A DNA stretch of 64,000 bases from Polaribacter sp. ALD11 (GCF_002831685.1 NZ_CP025119.1:1585001-1649000); one strand, 5' to 3'; shown: positions 52,677 through 62,284, counted from the stretch's first letter. Program-made: numbers and translations. Notes: generated by a model from the sequence alone, not told the origin.

Positions 52677-54111
52677 ATTGTATACATATATTTTTAGGTT
52701 CTGTAAAAAAACGTAAAGCTTCAAAACCTCCTTCTCTGCCAACACCAGAGTCTTTTTGTCCACCAAAAGGTGTTCTTAAATCACGTAACATCCATGTATT
52801 TACCCAAACAATTCCTGTCTGTAATTGCTTCGAAAATTGCATCGTTCTATTTAAATTGTTCGTCCATAATGTTGCTGCCAATCCATATCTTACATCATTT
52901 GCTAAAGTTAAGACTTCTTCATCTGTTTTAAAAGACATAATAGTTACAACAGGTCCAAAAATTTCTTCCTGATTTAATCTGCATTTATTATTAAAAACTT
53001 CAATAATAGTAGGTTGTAAATAATAGCCGTTTTCACTTCCTGCTACCTCAACTTTATTACCTCCAAAAAGAACCTTTCCTCCTTCTTCTTCGGCAATATC
53101 AATATAACTTTTCACTTTTTCTAAATGTTCTTTTGAAACCAATGCCCCGATATTTGTAGTTGCTTCAGACGGATTTCCGACTTTTAATTGAGATACTTTT
53201 TCTACAAAATCTTTCTTAAATTTCTCATAGATTTTTTCTTCCACAAAAATTCTGCTTCCGCACAAACAAATCTGACCTTGATTCGCAAACGAAGAACGGA
53301 CAGTTGTTGTTAACATTTTCTCATAATTGCAATCTGCAAAAATAATATTCGGATTCTTACCGCCTAATTCCAAAGACAGTTTCTTAAACATTGGCGCCGC
53401 AATTCTTGCAATGTGAGCGCCCGTTGTTGTACCACCAGTAAATGATATTGCCTTAATATTTTTATGCGCTACAATTGCTTGTCCTGTTGAAGTTCCTAAG
53501 CCATGAACAATATTTAAGACTCCTTTTGGTAGGCCAGCTTTATTACATATTTCTCCTAATAAAAAAGCGGTCATTGGTGTAATTTCACTTGGTTTAGCAA
53601 CAACACAATTTCCTGCAGCAATTGCTGGTGCAATTTTCCAGGTGAATAAATACAAAGGCAAATTCCAAGGAGAAATACAACCGACAACTCCAATTGGTTG
53701 GCGTAAGGTAAAATTCATCGCATTAAACCCAACGCTTTCATGTGCTTCTGATGAAAACTGCGCAATTGCATTTGCAAAAAACTGAAAATTTGCTGCTGCT
53801 CTAGGAATGTCAACTTGTTTTGCTAAACTTACTGGTTTTCCATTATCTTTTGATTCTGCTTTAGCCAAGAAATCTAACTTCTCTAAAATTAAATCGGCTA
53901 TTTTAGATAAAATTTCACTCCGTTCTTCTAATGTAGTTTCGGACCATTTTGGAAATGCAATTGCTGCAGCTTCGTATGCTTTTTCTACATCTTCTTTTGT
54001 TGAACTTGGTATTTGACTATACACTTCTCCATTCGCAGGATTGTAATTGTCTAAATACTTTCCTGCCTCTGGTGCAACCAGTTCTCCGTTGATGTAGTTT
54101 TTTATTTTCAT
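52669..54111 (-). CDS. 2-aminomuconic semialdehyde dehydrogenase
   Basis: A 480-residue NAD-dependent aldehyde dehydrogenase. Catalytic Cys282 is in NQGQIC and Glu248 in LELGGKNPN; ISPWNLP and SFTGGTTTG form the cofactor site. Aldehyde dehydrogenases are broad, and the specific call rests on neighbours: the decarboxylase that makes 2-aminomuconate semialdehyde and the RidA-type deaminase that uses its product. Length is typical. Confidence 0.9.
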   Translation of the reverse strand: MKIKNYINGELVAPEAGKYLDNYNPANGEVYSQIPSSTKEDVEKAYEAAAIAFPKWSETTLEERSEILSKIADLILEKLDFLAKAESKDNGKPVSLAKQVDIPRAAANFQFFANAIAQFSSEAHESVGFNAMNFTLRQPIGVVGCISPWNLPLYLFTWKIAPAIAAGNCVVAKPSEITPMTAFLLGEICNKAGLPKGVLNIVHGLGTSTGQAIVAHKNIKAISFTGGTTTGAHIARIAAPMFKKLSLELGGKNPNIIFADCNYEKMLTTTVRSSFANQGQICLCGSRIFVEEKIYEKFKKDFVEKVSQLKVGNPSEATTNIGALVSKEHLEKVKSYIDIAEEEGGKVLFGGNKVEVAGSENGYYLQPTIIEVFNNKCRLNQEEIFGPVVTIMSFKTDEEVLTLANDVRYGLAATLWTNNLNRTMQFSKQLQTGIVWVNTWMLRDLRTPFGGQKDSGVGREGGFEALRFFTEPKNICIQYE

Positions 54112-54124
54112 TTTATATCTTAAC

Positions 54125-54157
54125 AGACCTCATCGATTTTTAAAACCTGTGAGGTCT
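54125..54157. repeat. ACCTCACAGG-type hairpin repeat
   Basis: AGACCTCA pairs with TGAGGTCT around a degenerate centre. It is related to the hairpins at 16277 and 59373, and sits between the dehydrogenase and deaminase genes. Confidence 0.5.
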
Positions 54158-54160
54158 AAA

Positions 54161-54565
54161 TTATTTCTTCTTATACGCAATAACCTTAATCTCTACTACC
54201 AAATCTGGGTGTGGTAATTGATGCACAGCAACTGTGGTTCTTGTAGGCCCCGTTTCTTTCTCAAAAAACTCTGCGTAGGCTTTATTATAACCTGCAAAGT
54301 CATTCATGTTTACTAAGAATGTAGAAACATCTACTACGTCTTTAATGTTTGCCCCAACAGTTTGTAAATTTTTATCGATATTTTTTAGAACTTCTCTTGT
54401 TTGCGTTTCTGCATTCAAGTATTTCGTTCCCATTTCATCAATAATATCTACTCCAGCAATGGTATTATCTGCTCTTCTAGAACTTGTTCCTGATACGAAT
54501 ATAAAATCGCCCACAACTTTTACATGCGGATATGCGCCTCTTGGTGTTACTTTTTTTTCTGACAT
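54161..54565 (-). CDS. RidA-family protein, probable 2-aminomuconate deaminase
   Basis: A 134-residue RidA/YjgF-type trimer subunit. Family features are [37 protein letters not shown] and the Arg-containing [23 protein letters not shown] region split at PTRTT. The length and motifs agree with 2-aminomuconate deaminase of the 3-hydroxyanthranilate route rather than generic RidA (~126 residues). It follows the DUF1697 gene by one base. Confidence 0.85.
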   Translation of the reverse strand: MSEKKVTPRGAYPHVKVVGDFIFVSGTSSRRADNTIAGVDIIDEMGTKYLNAETQTREVLKNIDKNLQTVGANIKDVVDVSTFLVNMNDFAGYNKAYAEFFEKETGPTRTTVAVHQLPHPDLVVEIKVIAYKKK

Positions 54566-54566
54566 A

Positions 54567-55085
54567 CTATTTTGCTAATTCTAGCAGTTTTAATGTTGTT
54601 CTTAAATTTCTTGTGGTTGCAATTACATTCAGTTTTTTCTCAATAGTACTATTTGTTAATTTTGTTTTACCAAAACCCGATGCACAATTTAAATACACAA
54701 CATCATCTACTATTTTATATTTATCTTCTCCTATATTTTTAACTTCAAGTATTGTTTCGTTTGATACTTTATTAAGAAATGAAAAAGCAACTATTTTTTC
54801 ATTTTCTTTTGAAAAAGGATAATTTTTTATTACTTTTTCCCATTCAGGAATTGTTCTTACTAAAACAGGTACATCGTATTCGAATTTAGTCTTAATTCCT
54901 TCCTTTATTTGATTACAAATAGCATCTTTACTTTTATCTGAATCTAAAATAATGTTTCCACTTTGTATATAAGTTTGTACATTTTGAAACTTTAAATCTT
55001 TTAATAATTCGCGTAAATCTGCCATTGGAAGTTTGTTTTTTCCTGATACATTTATTCCGCGTAATAAGATAATGTATTTCTTCAT
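54567..55085 (-). CDS. DUF1697-family protein
   Basis: A 172-residue cytoplasmic protein with the DUF1697 opening [24 protein letters not shown] and IQSGNIIL. The C-terminal [24 protein letters not shown] is also typical. The family has no known activity. It sits one base upstream of the deaminase, so it is in the same transcript, but there is no evidence that it acts in the pathway. Confidence 0.88.
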   Translation of the reverse strand: MKKYIILLRGINVSGKNKLPMADLRELLKDLKFQNVQTYIQSGNIILDSDKSKDAICNQIKEGIKTKFEYDVPVLVRTIPEWEKVIKNYPFSKENEKIVAFSFLNKVSNETILEVKNIGEDKYKIVDDVVYLNCASGFGKTKLTNSTIEKKLNVIATTRNLRTTLKLLELAK

Positions 55086-55143
55086 TTAGCTTGTAAACTT
55101 TCTATTTCTTACTTCTAAATTAATAGTTTTTATTAATTGGTTT

Positions 55144-55220
55144 AGCCCTGATTGAAGCATTTGTTTGAGCTCTTTTTGTTTTTCACAAAAAAGCGAGTGC
55201 GTAAAGCAGGAATTAGCTTC
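55144..55220. repeat. Dispersed repeat with internal hairpin
   Basis: Starts AGCCCTGATTGAAGC, contains CTTTTTGT...ACAAAAAAG able to pair, and ends GCAGGAATTAGCTTC. I recognise it as a widespread flavobacterial intergenic repeat. It lies in the 143-base gap between kmo and the DUF1697 gene. Confidence 0.55.
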
Positions 55221-55228
55221 TAAAAAAA

Positions 55229-56638
55229 TTACATTCCTGCAATTTTATCTTCTTGTAATATAGTATTTGTTTCTACAATTACTTTCTCTAAAATAACTTT
55301 CAATTCTTTTTTGGTCATATCTAAATGCGTGTGAATTGTATCGTCTGCAATTAAATTTAATAAGGCTTTATCTTGCGCTCTTCCTCTCTTCATAGCTTCA
55401 TTGTAACCAATATTTTCATTGAATGTTACTAAAGAATATTTAGAAGAATATTCAGATGGAAACGCTTTTTCTAAGTCCATTTCTATCTTTCTTTTCTCTT
55501 TAAAAAGCGGATTTGCAACATGATTTTTCATTTCATGAAAATTATCAATTGCTAAATCTGCAATGGCATCTGTATCGTGTTTTCTAGCCTTTTGGTACGT
55601 TTTAAAAACGGATTCCCAATCTCCTAAGTTTTGATTCAATATTTCATCTAACACAAAAACATCTTCAAACGAAGCATTCATTCCTTGTCCGTAAAACGGT
55701 ACAATTGCATGTGAAGAATCGCCAATTAACAAGGTTTTATCTTGATAGCTCCAAGGCGAACATTTTACAGTTCCTAAAGGTCCTGTTGGGTTGTTTATAA
55801 ACTCGGCTGTTATATTTGGAATTAACGCCAAGGCATCTGGAAATTCTTTTTGGAAAAAGGCTGTGATTTTTTCTTCGGAAGTTAAGTTTTCAAAATTAAA
55901 TTCACCTTCGTCATAACTTAGAAATAAGGTTACGGTGAAGCTTCCATCCATGTTTGGCAAAGCAATAAGCATAAAATCGCCACGAGGCCAAATATGTAAA
56001 TGCGCGTTACTTATTTGATGTTTCCCTGTTGTATCTGCAGGAATTTCTAGTTCTTTATATCCGTGATTTAAATAATTTTGAGCGTAACTAAACAAGAATT
56101 TACGTTCAGAAATATAGCTTTTTCTCAAAGAAGAACCTGCGCCATCTGCTCCAAAAATTACGGTTGCATCCACAGAAAATTCTTCTTTGGTTTTGTAATC
56201 TTTAAAATGAGCAATTTTGTTTTCGATATCTACATTTTTACACTTTTTATTAAAATGAATATTTACATTCTCATGTTTTTCTGCTTCATCTAATAAAATC
56301 GCATTCAAATCTCCTCTAGAAATGGAATTGATATATTCATTTTCTCTACCTGAGTAATTGGAAGAAAAGGTATTTCCTGCAACATCGTGCATTAATCTAC
56401 CATACATTGGAATACAGATTTCTCTCGCTTTTTCTTCCATTCCGCATAGACGCAACGCTTTTAAACCTCTGTCTGACAAGGCTAAATTAATACTTCTTCC
56501 TGCAGAAATATCTGTAGTTCTTAAATCTGGTCTGCTTTCGTAAACTTCTACTTTGTAACCTCTTTGCGCAAGTCTTAATGCTAACAATGAACCACAAAGT
56601 CCTGCTCCTATTATTAATATTTTATCTTTTTTTTTCAT
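55229..56638 (-). CDS. kmo: Kynurenine 3-monooxygenase
   Basis: A 469-residue FAD- and NADPH-dependent hydroxylase that makes 3-hydroxykynurenine. The FAD motif is GAGLCGSLLALRLAQRG near residues 11-27. RSINLALSDRGLKAL and VTLFLSYDEG are family segments, LLIGDSSHAIVPFYGQGMN carries the second FAD motif, and the C-terminal helices (~380-460) provide the membrane-association part. It starts 21 bases after the kynU stop, so the two form an operon head. Confidence 0.96.
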   Translation of the reverse strand: MKKKDKILIIGAGLCGSLLALRLAQRGYKVEVYESRPDLRTTDISAGRSINLALSDRGLKALRLCGMEEKAREICIPMYGRLMHDVAGNTFSSNYSGRENEYINSISRGDLNAILLDEAEKHENVNIHFNKKCKNVDIENKIAHFKDYKTKEEFSVDATVIFGADGAGSSLRKSYISERKFLFSYAQNYLNHGYKELEIPADTTGKHQISNAHLHIWPRGDFMLIALPNMDGSFTVTLFLSYDEGEFNFENLTSEEKITAFFQKEFPDALALIPNITAEFINNPTGPLGTVKCSPWSYQDKTLLIGDSSHAIVPFYGQGMNASFEDVFVLDEILNQNLGDWESVFKTYQKARKHDTDAIADLAIDNFHEMKNHVANPLFKEKRKIEMDLEKAFPSEYSSKYSLVTFNENIGYNEAMKRGRAQDKALLNLIADDTIHTHLDMTKKELKVILEKVIVETNTILQEDKIAGM

Positions 56639-56659
56639 TTAATTTTCTAAAACTTAAAC

Positions 56660-57919
56660 TTATAACAATCCTTTTAAAATTGAGACCATTTGATACACAT
56701 CTTCAAAAGAAGTGTACATTGGTATTGGTGCACAACGGATAACATCTGGTTCTCGCCAATCTGTAATAACATGCTTTTCTGTCAGTCTTTTGTGCAAACT
56801 TTTATCCGCATTTTTTACTTGAATTGATAATTGACAACCTCTTTCTTTTGGATTGCTTGGTGTGATAATTTTAATATCATCAGAATCAATTTCATTTATT
56901 AAATACTCGAAATAACCTGTTAGTTTTTCTGATTTTTCTCTCAAAGCATCCATTCCAACTTCATCAAATAAATCTAAAGAAGCTTTAATTGCTGCCATAG
57001 ATAATATTGGCGGATTCGATAACTGCCATCCTTCTGCCCCTTCCATTACATCAAAAGGCATTCGCATATTAAAACGGGTTTCTTTGTTATGATTCCACCA
57101 ACCTGCAAAACGCGGTAATTCTTTATTTTTAGCATGTTTCTCGTGCACGAACAATCCGCCTAGACTTCCTGGTCCAGAGTTTAAGTATTTATAGGTACAC
57201 CAAGCTGCAAAATCCACGTCCGAATCATGTAGATTAGGTTGAATATTTCCTGCTCCGTGTGCTAAATCTATTCCGACTATACAGTTTTTTGAATGTCCGA
57301 TTGCTGCAATTTTCTTAAAATCTAAAAACTGACCCGTATAATAATTTACGCCGCCAATTAATAAAAGTGCTATTTCATCTCCTTGCTCAGAAACAATTGT
57401 TTCTAAATCTTCTATATTTAATAAATCTTCTCCTTTTCTTGGTCTCCATTCGATAATATCTTCTTCAGAGAAACCGTGAAATTTCAATTGAGATTGCACA
57501 GCATATCGATCTGATGGAAACGCGTCTGATTCTATAACAATTTTATATTTTAGTTTTGTTGGTCTGTAAAACGAGACCATTAACAAATGCAAATTTGTAG
57601 TAAGTGTATTCATTACCACAACCTCAACGGGTTTTGCACCAACAATTTTCGCCATTTTATCGGTTAATAATTCATGGTAATTCAACCACGGATTCTTTGC
57701 TTCAAAATGACCTTCGACACCTAAATTTGCCCAATCTTCTAATTCTTGATTAATGTATTCTTTTGTCGATTTTGGTTGTAACCCCAATGAATTACCTGTA
57801 AAATATAACCAATTATTTCCGTTTTTATCCTTCGGAATATGAAATCGATTTCGTAAATAAAAAAGTGTATCTTCTTTATCTTGCTGCTTCGCAAATGCTA
57901 AATTATTTTGATATTTCAT
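56660..57919 (-). CDS. kynU: Kynureninase
   Basis: A 419-residue PLP enzyme that cleaves 3-hydroxykynurenine (or kynurenine) to 3-hydroxyanthranilate (or anthranilate) and alanine. The start is ATG 57919 (MKYQNNLAF) rather than the preceding TTG. The PLP lysine is in WCTYKYLNSGPG near residue 244, with FTGNSLGLQP near 40 and the Asp in IDLAHGAGN. It heads the minus-strand cluster with a perfect -7 box 22 bases upstream. Tryptophan 2,3-dioxygenase and formamidase are not in this window. Confidence 0.97.
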   Translation of the reverse strand: MKYQNNLAFAKQQDKEDTLFYLRNRFHIPKDKNGNNWLYFTGNSLGLQPKSTKEYINQELEDWANLGVEGHFEAKNPWLNYHELLTDKMAKIVGAKPVEVVVMNTLTTNLHLLMVSFYRPTKLKYKIVIESDAFPSDRYAVQSQLKFHGFSEEDIIEWRPRKGEDLLNIEDLETIVSEQGDEIALLLIGGVNYYTGQFLDFKKIAAIGHSKNCIVGIDLAHGAGNIQPNLHDSDVDFAAWCTYKYLNSGPGSLGGLFVHEKHAKNKELPRFAGWWNHNKETRFNMRMPFDVMEGAEGWQLSNPPILSMAAIKASLDLFDEVGMDALREKSEKLTGYFEYLINEIDSDDIKIITPSNPKERGCQLSIQVKNADKSLHKRLTEKHVITDWREPDVIRCAPIPMYTSFEDVYQMVSILKGLL

Positions 57920-57941
57920 CAATTAAAAAAATGAGTGTCTT

Positions 57942-57949
57942 CAAATATA
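57942..57949 (-). promoter_or_regulatory. -7 box of the kynU-kmo operon
   Basis: On the minus strand TATATTTG, a perfect TAnnTTTG, about 22 bases before the kynU ATG. It is the only good promoter seen for the cluster. Confidence 0.5.
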
Positions 57950-58027
57950 AAACAATCTAAATTTAGAATTAAATTTTATTGAATAAATTACTACCTTTAT
58001 TTTTTATCAATATTGAAAACCAAAACA

Positions 58028-59215
58028 ATGAAATTTCAAAAACTAATACCACTACTAACTATTTTTTTATATGTTTCTTGTAGTAATAATTCTCTTCGAG
58101 TAACAGGTCTAGAAGGTGTAAATAAAAGCATAAAAGCACAATATGCACCAGATAAAAGAGTGGCTATTTTTGATATAAAATTTGATAGTTTGGATGATAA
58201 AATTATTGCATCTGGTATGACAGATTCTAAAGAAGGGTATCAAAAATTATTAGATAGTTTAAAATCTTTAGATGTGCAGTTTATAAATAACATTCGTGTT
58301 TTACCAGACACAGTTGTTGGCAATAAGATGTTTGCCGTTGCTAGAAACTCTGTAATTAATATTCGTTCTGCACCAAAACATTCTGCAGAATTAGGAACAC
58401 AAGGTTTGCTTGGAATGTCTTTAAAAATTTTAGATAAAGAAGGCGATTTCTATAGAATTCAAACTCCGGACAGCTATATTTCTTGGGTAGATAGAGGCGG
58501 AATTTATAGAATGAACAAAGGTGAATTTGATACTTGGAATGCTTCTAAAAAAGTGATTTTCACGAAAAATTTCGGGTATGTGTATGCTAAAAGAAACAGC
58601 AACTCAACGATTGTTTCTGATATTACTTTAGGCGGACTTTTAAAGTATTTATCTGAAGACGCTTCTTTTTATGAAGTTAAATACCCTGATAACAGAACTG
58701 GTTTTATTAAAAAAAGTGAAGGAATTGTGTATAAAAATTGGCTGCAAAAACTGCAACCTTCTAAAGAGAATATAGAAATTGCAGCTAAAAAACTAGAAGG
58801 TTTCCCTTATTTATGGGGCGGAACTTCTTCCAAAGGAATAGATTGTAGTGGTTTCACAAAAATGGTGTATCTAATGAATGGTTTTATAATTCCTAGAGAT
58901 GCTTCTCAGCAAATAAATGCGGGTAAAACGGTAGATGCGAATTTAACTTTTGATGGTTTAGAAAAAGGAGACTTATTGTTCTTCGGAACAAAAGCAACGA
59001 CAACAAAAAACCAACGTGTTACCCATGTTGGTATTTGGTTAGGAAATAATAAAATGGAATTTATTCATTCTGCAGGAAATGTACATCTTAGTTCTATGGA
59101 TTCTTTGCAAGCTAATTATGACGAGTTTAATAAGAATCGTTATTTAGGGAGTAAGCGTTATCTAGGTATTAAAGATAAAGATATTATTGATTTGAAGGAG
59201 AAAATGAAGTTATAA
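58028..59215 (+). CDS. SH3 / NlpC-P60 lipoprotein (peptidoglycan endopeptidase)
   Basis: A 395-residue lipoprotein starting at ATG 58028 (the TTG 15 bases earlier is less likely). The signal ends in the lipobox VSCS, so Cys18 or nearby is lipidated. Two SH3-like domains (~95-235, with NVIRSAP-like VINIRSAPKHSAE) bind cell wall. A C-terminal NlpC/P60 domain follows: catalytic Cys in GIDCSGFTKMVY, His in VTHVGIWLG and a second His in FIHSAGNVHL. It likely cuts peptidoglycan stem peptides at the outer face of the periplasm. A -7-like TACCTTTA lies at 57992. Confidence 0.9.
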   Translation: MKFQKLIPLLTIFLYVSCSNNSLRVTGLEGVNKSIKAQYAPDKRVAIFDIKFDSLDDKIIASGMTDSKEGYQKLLDSLKSLDVQFINNIRVLPDTVVGNKMFAVARNSVINIRSAPKHSAELGTQGLLGMSLKILDKEGDFYRIQTPDSYISWVDRGGIYRMNKGEFDTWNASKKVIFTKNFGYVYAKRNSNSTIVSDITLGGLLKYLSEDASFYEVKYPDNRTGFIKKSEGIVYKNWLQKLQPSKENIEIAAKKLEGFPYLWGGTSSKGIDCSGFTKMVYLMNGFIIPRDASQQINAGKTVDANLTFDGLEKGDLLFFGTKATTTKNQRVTHVGIWLGNNKMEFIHSAGNVHLSSMDSLQANYDEFNKNRYLGSKRYLGIKDKDIIDLKEKMKL

Positions 59216-59308
59216 TTAGTGTTGTTATTTCGCTGAGACACACAAATAGTTTTCGCAGAGTTTCGCTGAGCAAATATTTTTACACTTAATGTATCACTTC
59301 CTACGGAC

Positions 59309-59336
59309 TGTCATTGCAAGGTACGAAGCAATCTCA
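59309..59336. repeat. Dispersed repeat TGTCATTGCAAG...GAAGCAATCTC
   Basis: A partial copy of the family at 47932 and 50734. It is preceded at ~59230-59275 by TTCGCTGAGACACAC and TTCGCAGAGTTTCGC pieces, another common flavobacterial repeat. Confidence 0.5.
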
Positions 59337-59372
59337 ACCCTAATAATCTCTTATTAATAACAGCATATTAAA

Positions 59373-59405
59373 AGACCTCACAGGTTTTATAAATCTGTGA
59401 GGTCT
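59373..59405. terminator. ACCTCACAGG-type hairpin between convergent genes
   Basis: AGACCTCACAG pairs with CTGTGAGGTCT (11 bp). It is the third copy of the hairpin family at 16277 and 54125, here between the NlpC lipoprotein and serA genes, where it may terminate both. Confidence 0.65.
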
Positions 59406-59431
59406 AGTATTATAAAAGATTAAAAACGCTA

Positions 59432-61324
59432 CTAATACAACACTCTAAACTTAATAGTGCCTTCTATTTTTCTTAATTCTTCTATTACTTCTATATTATA
59501 TTCTTTGTCTAAATCTGTAATTACATAACCTACTTTTGGATCGGTAGATAAATATTGCCCTGTAATATTTAAGTTGTACTCTGCTAAAACCTTATTAATT
59601 TTCGCCATAACACCTGGTACATTTTTATGAATATGTAAAAAACGGTGTGCTTTTGTTTGTCTTGGTAAACGAATATTAGGAAAATTTACAGCGTCTACTG
59701 TATTCCCTGAATTAATATATGCCATAATTTTACTTGGCACAAAATCTGCAATATCTCTTTGTGCTTCTTCTGTACTTCCACCAACATGTGGTGTTAAAAT
59801 TACGTTTGGTAATCCTTTTAATTCTGTAAGAAATTCTCCATTCTTCCTTGGTTCTTCAGGATATACGTCTACCGCGGCACCTGCTAATTTCCCGCTTTTT
59901 AAAGCCGCAGCTAAAGCTCCAATATTTACTACAAACCCACGAGAAAGATTCACTAAATGTGCATCATCTTTCATTTGTGAGATTTCTTTTTCACCGAAGA
60001 AATTCTTATTCGCAGCATTGTCATCTACATGCAATGTAACTACATCAGAAATTTCTAATAACGCTTCTAAAGTATTCATTTTCGTTGCATTTCCTAATGA
60101 TAGCTTATCTTCTACGTCATAATAATACACATCCATTCCTAAAGCTTCTGCTAAAACAGACAATTGCTTACCAATATTACCATAACCTACAATTCCTAGT
60201 TTTTTACCACGAACCTCTCTAGAACCTTCTGCTGTTTTATTCCATTGTCCGTTGTGAATTTCTGTACTTCTTTGAAAAACACTACGCATTAACATAATAA
60301 TTTCTCCAATAGCCAGTTCAACCACAGAACGTGTGTTACTATAAGGAGCATTAAAAACAACAACTCCATTTTCTTTACAAGCTTCTAAGTCTATTTGTTT
60401 TGTACCAATACAAAATGCACTTACCACCATTAATTTTTCGGCTGCTTCTACTACTTTTCTGGTTACGTTTGTTTTAGAACGAATTCCTAAAACGTGTACC
60501 TCTTTTATTTTCTCTATTAATTCGTCTTCAGACAAACTCTTAGAAACTGTTTCTACTGTAAAACCATCTGTAGATAACTTTGTAAAAGCATCTGGATGTA
60601 CGTTTTCTAGCAATAAAATTTTAATTCTGTTCTTTGGGTATGAAATATTTCTTGGCAAATCGTTTATGTATAAAAATTCATCTAAATTCGGAGCAATATG
60701 GTCTGCGTTTTCTGTTGTCTTTATTCTAGAAACATTCTCTGTGTATGCAAAAAAGGTATCTGCTACACCTGCTTCTCGAGTTACATAATCACTATAACCA
60801 TCTCCAATTACTTGTATTTCTCCTTCTAAATTCATGTCTTTTAAACATTGAATTTTCCCGTTGTGTTTCGACAATGGGTTATTCGCATCGAAGCCAATAA
60901 TTTTACCGTCTTCTGCAAACTCAAACGTATTTGCGAACACTCTTTCAGAAGGTATATTGTATTCTTCTACAATAGGATCTATAAATTCTTTGAATCCGCA
61001 GGAAATAACATAAATATCATTAGCAAAATCTGCAAAAAATTCTTTATTTCTTTCTATGGATTTAGAAACTTGCTTTTTTAAAGCGACTACTAAGTTAGTT
61101 AAATCTGCCTTATTCGCTTTTAATAATTGGATTCTTCTTTCTAGAGACTCTGTAAATGAGATTTCACCATCGATTCCTAAATTGGTAATATCTATAATTT
61201 CTTGAATTATAGCGTCTTTTTTAGGATTGTCTTTCAAAGTTATTTCCGCCAAAACATCCAGAGCTTCTACCCTTGTTAATGTACTGTCAAAATCGAAAAT
61301 ATAATTTCTTTTAGTGGTAATCAT
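59432..61324 (-). CDS. serA: SerB-like phosphatase fused to D-3-phosphoglycerate dehydrogenase (SerA)
   Basis: A 630-residue two-enzyme protein starting at ATG 61324 (a further in-frame ATG at 61351 would leave almost no leader). Residues 1-~220 are a HAD phosphatase (FDFDSTLTRVEALDVL, GDGYSDYVTREAG) like phosphoserine phosphatase. Residues ~235-555 are the dehydrogenase: GKKLGIVGYGNIGKQL, VNLSRGFVVN and the catalytic HVGGSTEEAQ. A C-terminal ACT domain (~560-630) binds serine in homologs. It could catalyse steps 1 and 3 of serine synthesis; no serC is in the window. Confidence 0.93.
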   Translation of the reverse strand: MITTKRNYIFDFDSTLTRVEALDVLAEITLKDNPKKDAIIQEIIDITNLGIDGEISFTESLERRIQLLKANKADLTNLVVALKKQVSKSIERNKEFFADFANDIYVISCGFKEFIDPIVEEYNIPSERVFANTFEFAEDGKIIGFDANNPLSKHNGKIQCLKDMNLEGEIQVIGDGYSDYVTREAGVADTFFAYTENVSRIKTTENADHIAPNLDEFLYINDLPRNISYPKNRIKILLLENVHPDAFTKLSTDGFTVETVSKSLSEDELIEKIKEVHVLGIRSKTNVTRKVVEAAEKLMVVSAFCIGTKQIDLEACKENGVVVFNAPYSNTRSVVELAIGEIIMLMRSVFQRSTEIHNGQWNKTAEGSREVRGKKLGIVGYGNIGKQLSVLAEALGMDVYYYDVEDKLSLGNATKMNTLEALLEISDVVTLHVDDNAANKNFFGEKEISQMKDDAHLVNLSRGFVVNIGALAAALKSGKLAGAAVDVYPEEPRKNGEFLTELKGLPNVILTPHVGGSTEEAQRDIADFVPSKIMAYINSGNTVDAVNFPNIRLPRQTKAHRFLHIHKNVPGVMAKINKVLAEYNLNITGQYLSTDPKVGYVITDLDKEYNIEVIEELRKIEGTIKFRVLY

Positions 61325-61361
61325 TTTTAAAATCTTAGTTGATTTATTCACTGTAAATCTA

Positions 61362-61369
61362 CAAATATA
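61362..61369 (-). promoter_or_regulatory. -7 box of the serA fusion gene
   Basis: On the minus strand TATATTTG, a perfect TAnnTTTG. The predicted start near 61357 supports ATG 61324 as the translation start (leader ~32 bases). Confidence 0.5.
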
Positions 61370-61459
61370 GTAGGATAACAGAAAGCAAATCTAAAGTTTT
61401 ATGATATCTTCTAAAATACCTGCCAATAACTTTCAAGTTGACAAAAAACATCTTTAAAA

Positions 61460-62284
61460 TTATCCTAAATTACGGAATCCTAAAAGGAGTAGCCACCAAA
61501 TTATAGGCAAAGATTCTACCCAAAAAGAGCTATAGTATTTAGATTGATTGATCTTAGACCTCATTAAGAAAACTAAAACCAAAAAAAAGAAAATCATAAA
61601 CACGTTTTTAGAAAAAGCATTTGTGTTGATTCCGTATTCTATTAACAAGGCAAAAACCATCAACCCTAAACCCAGTCTTTTTGTTTTTTCAATACCAATT
61701 TTCTTTGGAATGGTTTGTAAAGAAATAACATCATATTTTACATCTCTAATATCAAAAGGCAAAATTAAAACCACCACAATTAGAAGACGTTGCAATAGCA
61801 ATAAAATACTATTTAATGAAACTTCTTTACCAGCATCTACACAAGGTATTAAAACCGTAAAACCTGCCCAAACAATTGCTACTACTATTATTTTTAAATA
61901 ACTCACCTCACGCAAACTCTTATGAAATCCGCTTAAAAAAGGAACTGCATATAAAAGCGTAAGTAGTGTAAAAGGAACCACATAAAGCAACGTTCTACTA
62001 GGAATTTGATATGCATAATAACACATTGCTAAAAAGCAAAAAAAAGAAAATACTTGAATTATTTTTAAATTATAGGTTAAACTTCTATGATGCAGTTTTG
62101 CAACACCTGCATATTTCACAAAATTATAGCCTGTAATTGTTCCGAAAAAAATAAATAAATCTAAATCTTCATTATAAGGAAGTTCAAAGTATTGTTCCGT
62201 TATCCTAACAAACGCATAAACCGCTAAACCTACATGAATACTCGAATTTATGTAAAAATTAAAAAATAACTTTAAAAACCTCAT
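61460..62284 (-). CDS. UbiA-like prenyltransferase-family membrane protein
   Basis: A 274-residue integral membrane protein with about eight helices. The second aspartate motif DIRDVKYDVISLQTIPKKIG (residues ~179-198) is like UbiA prenyltransferases. The first motif (NDxxDxxxD or DRxxD) is not clear: the matching region reads NFVKYAGV. It may therefore be a non-canonical or inactive member. It is leaderless by geometry, with a -7 box four bases before the ATG. Quinone or carotenoid tailoring is possible but unproven. Confidence 0.7.
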   Translation of the reverse strand: MRFLKLFFNFYINSSIHVGLAVYAFVRITEQYFELPYNEDLDLFIFFGTITGYNFVKYAGVAKLHHRSLTYNLKIIQVFSFFCFLAMCYYAYQIPSRTLLYVVPFTLLTLLYAVPFLSGFHKSLREVSYLKIIVVAIVWAGFTVLIPCVDAGKEVSLNSILLLLQRLLIVVVLILPFDIRDVKYDVISLQTIPKKIGIEKTKRLGLGLMVFALLIEYGINTNAFSKNVFMIFFFLVLVFLMRSKINQSKYYSSFWVESLPIIWWLLLLGFRNLG

